Shown in pieces: positions 5,486-6,032 of a stretch of DNA of 6,032 bases (position 1 is the first letter of the stretch; each line of letters opens with the position of its first letter). A program made the translations under genes and the position numbers. The DNA is from SIG636 sp045604285. Its GTDB lineage: Bacteria; Bacillota; Clostridia; Oscillospirales; CAG-382. The notes beneath the pieces are model-generated. The model made no database searches and was not told where the DNA came from. It saw only the letters and a list, made by a program, of their open reading frames with translations. The stretch covers positions 1 to 6,032 of the forward strand of contig JAZUNS010000066.1 in the NCBI GenBank assembly GCA_045604285.1. The letters run 5' to 3'.

Positions 5486-5560
5486 TGGAGGCGCCACCCG
5501 GAATCGAACCGGGGAATAAAGGTTTTGGAGACCTTGGCCTTACCGCTTGGCGATGGCGCC
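5486..5560 (-). tRNA. tRNA with Trp anticodon (CCA) on a Cys-type body
   Basis: 75-nt complete cloverleaf with encoded 3' CCA. Acceptor GGCGCCA/TGGCGCC, D arm GCC/GGC, anticodon stem AAGGT/ACCTT, T stem CCCGG/CCGGG. The loop CTCCAAA gives anticodon CCA (5526-5528), which reads the Trp codon UGG. The discriminator is U73, a main identity base for CysRS, whereas bacterial tRNA-Trp carries G73. From memory, the D arm, TATTC variable region, T arm and TGGCGCC-U-CCA end match Bacillus-type tRNA-Cys, whose anticodon loop CTGCAAA differs only at base 34. By anticodon alone it would be labelled tRNA-Trp; by body it is tRNA-Cys. It could be mischarged with Cys, poorly charged, or a lineage-specific tRNA-Trp. 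All stems are intact, so it is not an obvious pseudogene. Confidence 0.9.
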
Positions 5561-5583
5561 GTCCCTTAACACCCCTAAAGGGT

Positions 5584-5659
5584 TGGAGCGGATTACGGGG
5601 CTCGAACCCGCCACCTCGACCTTGGCAAGGTCGCGCTCTACCAAATGAGCTAAATCCGC
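5584..5659 (-). tRNA. tRNA-Gly(GCC), copy 2
   Basis: Identical over all 76 positions to the Gly gene at 5123-5198, including the encoded CCA and U73; anticodon GCC. The flanks differ, so this is either a gene-sized duplication or copies kept identical by gene conversion. Confidence 0.97.
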
Positions 5660-5675
5660 ATAAACGTGAGTCGCG

Positions 5676-5751
5676 TGGTGCCTCCGGTCGGAATCGAACC
5701 AACGACACGGGGATTTTCAGTCCCCTGCTCTACCAACTGAGCTACAGAGGC
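5676..5751 (-). tRNA. tRNA-Phe(GAA), copy 2
   Basis: 76 nt, encoded CCA, A73, anticodon GAA. The sequence equals the first Phe copy except that the anticodon stem is GGGGA/TCCCC, a paired change at 28-42 that keeps the stem intact and indicates selection on both copies. Confidence 0.97.
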
Positions 5752-5758
5752 TTATAGA

Positions 5759-5793
5759 CTATGTATGGTCAGCACAAGACTGACCATACATAG
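5759..5793. repeat. 14-bp perfect inverted repeat inside the tRNA array
   Basis: CTATGTATGGTCAG (5759-5772) and its exact complement (5780-5793) flank a 7-base loop. It fills the 48-bp gap between the second tRNA-Asp and the second tRNA-Phe. In the tRNA transcript it has A residues before it and no U run after it, so it should not terminate; it may be a processing stem. On the + strand it is followed by CTTTTAT. Confidence 0.75.
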
Positions 5794-5799
5794 CTTTTA

Positions 5800-5876
5800 T
5801 GGCGACCTGAAGGGGACTCGAACCCCTGACCTCTAGCGTGACAGGCTAGCGTTCTAACCAACTGAACTACCGGGCC
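5800..5876 (-). tRNA. tRNA-Asp(GTC), copy 2, acceptor-stem mismatch
   Basis: 77 nt with G73 and encoded CCA; anticodon GTC in the same CTAGC/GCTAG stem as copy 1. The 5' half (D and anticodon arms) is the same as copy 1, but the T stem (AGGGG/CCCCT) and the 3' acceptor strand differ. The acceptor GGCCCGG against TCAGGTC gives a C5.A68 mismatch and a G7.U66 wobble. This suggests an assembly from two related Asp genes or partial decay. It may still function, since G73 and the anticodon are intact. Confidence 0.93.
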
Positions 5877-5881
5877 ATTTA

Positions 5882-5957
5882 TGGTGGGAACAATAGGGCT
5901 CGAACCTATGACCCTCTGCTTGTAAGGCAGATGCTCTCCCAGCTGAGCTATGCTCCC
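5882..5957 (-). tRNA. tRNA-Val(TAC)
   Basis: 76 nt, encoded CCA, A73. Acceptor GGGAGCA/TGTTCCC with one G.U; anticodon stem TCTGC/GCAGA with loop CTTACAA giving TAC, which reads GUA and, with usual U34 modification, other GUN codons. It is the first gene of the operon, about 37 bases after the predicted transcription start. Confidence 0.97.
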
Positions 5958-6000
5958 ATTTGTTGCCAAACAAGCCGTACACTCATCGGCGACAAGCACT

Positions 6001-6029
6001 ATAATATCATAATTGCCTCTAATTGTCAA
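6001..6029 (-). promoter_or_regulatory. Promoter of the tRNA operon
   Basis: On the minus strand a perfect TTGACA (6024-6029) lies 17 bp from TATTAT (6001-6006), a near-consensus sigma-A promoter suited to a highly expressed stable-RNA operon. Transcription should begin near 5994. No convincing internal promoter was found, so all nine tRNAs probably come from this site. Confidence 0.85.
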
Positions 6030-6032
6030 GAC

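Overview
The window looks like chromosomal DNA from a Gram-positive, low-to-mid GC Clostridia-type bacterium (Bacillota). The reasons are the strong AAAGGAG/AAGGAG ribosome binding sites, a lipoprotein with a GerMN (spore germination/sporulation) domain, Bacillus-like tRNA bodies, and intergenic spacers packed with hairpins. No rRNA gene or species-specific marker is present, so this placement is an inference.

Layout. (1) Positions 17-3369, + strand: three closely packed genes that look like a piece of a tailed-phage structural module: a small helical adaptor-like protein, a 565-residue neck/tail-hub-like protein whose start overlaps the first gene, and a 417-residue coiled-coil virion-like protein with an exact 11-residue repeat. 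The module continues off the left edge. No integrase, lysis or packaging gene is visible, so whether it is an intact prophage or a remnant cannot be decided here. (2) Positions 3370-3754: a gene-free, hairpin-rich spacer. It holds a minus-strand terminator and promoter pair aimed at the 3' end of the phage module, a candidate structured RNA containing two tandem G.A motifs, a + strand intrinsic terminator, and a hairpin just past the lipoprotein gene. (3) Positions 3755-4946, minus strand: a two-gene unit with a good extended -10 promoter, encoding a two-pass membrane protein with a PH-like tail and then the GerMN lipoprotein. (4) Positions 4980-5074: a small array of GNA-loop hairpins separated by ATTTCA and bounded by 11-bp inverted repeats. 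(5) Positions 5079-6029, minus strand: a tRNA operon of nine genes with a consensus promoter and a 20-bp-stem terminator. In transcription order it encodes Val(TAC), Asp(GTC), Phe(GAA), Gly(GCC), a CCA-anticodon tRNA, Phe(GAA), Thr(GGT), Asp(GTC), Gly(GCC).

The most unusual item is the CCA-anticodon tRNA. Its anticodon reads the Trp codon UGG, but its body is that of tRNA-Cys: GGCGCC acceptor, U73 discriminator and Cys-type D and T arms. One base, G34 to C34, separates it from an ordinary Cys anticodon. Second are the candidate structured RNA after the phage genes and the GNA-hairpin array. The second Asp tRNA has a C.A mismatch in its acceptor stem and looks chimeric.
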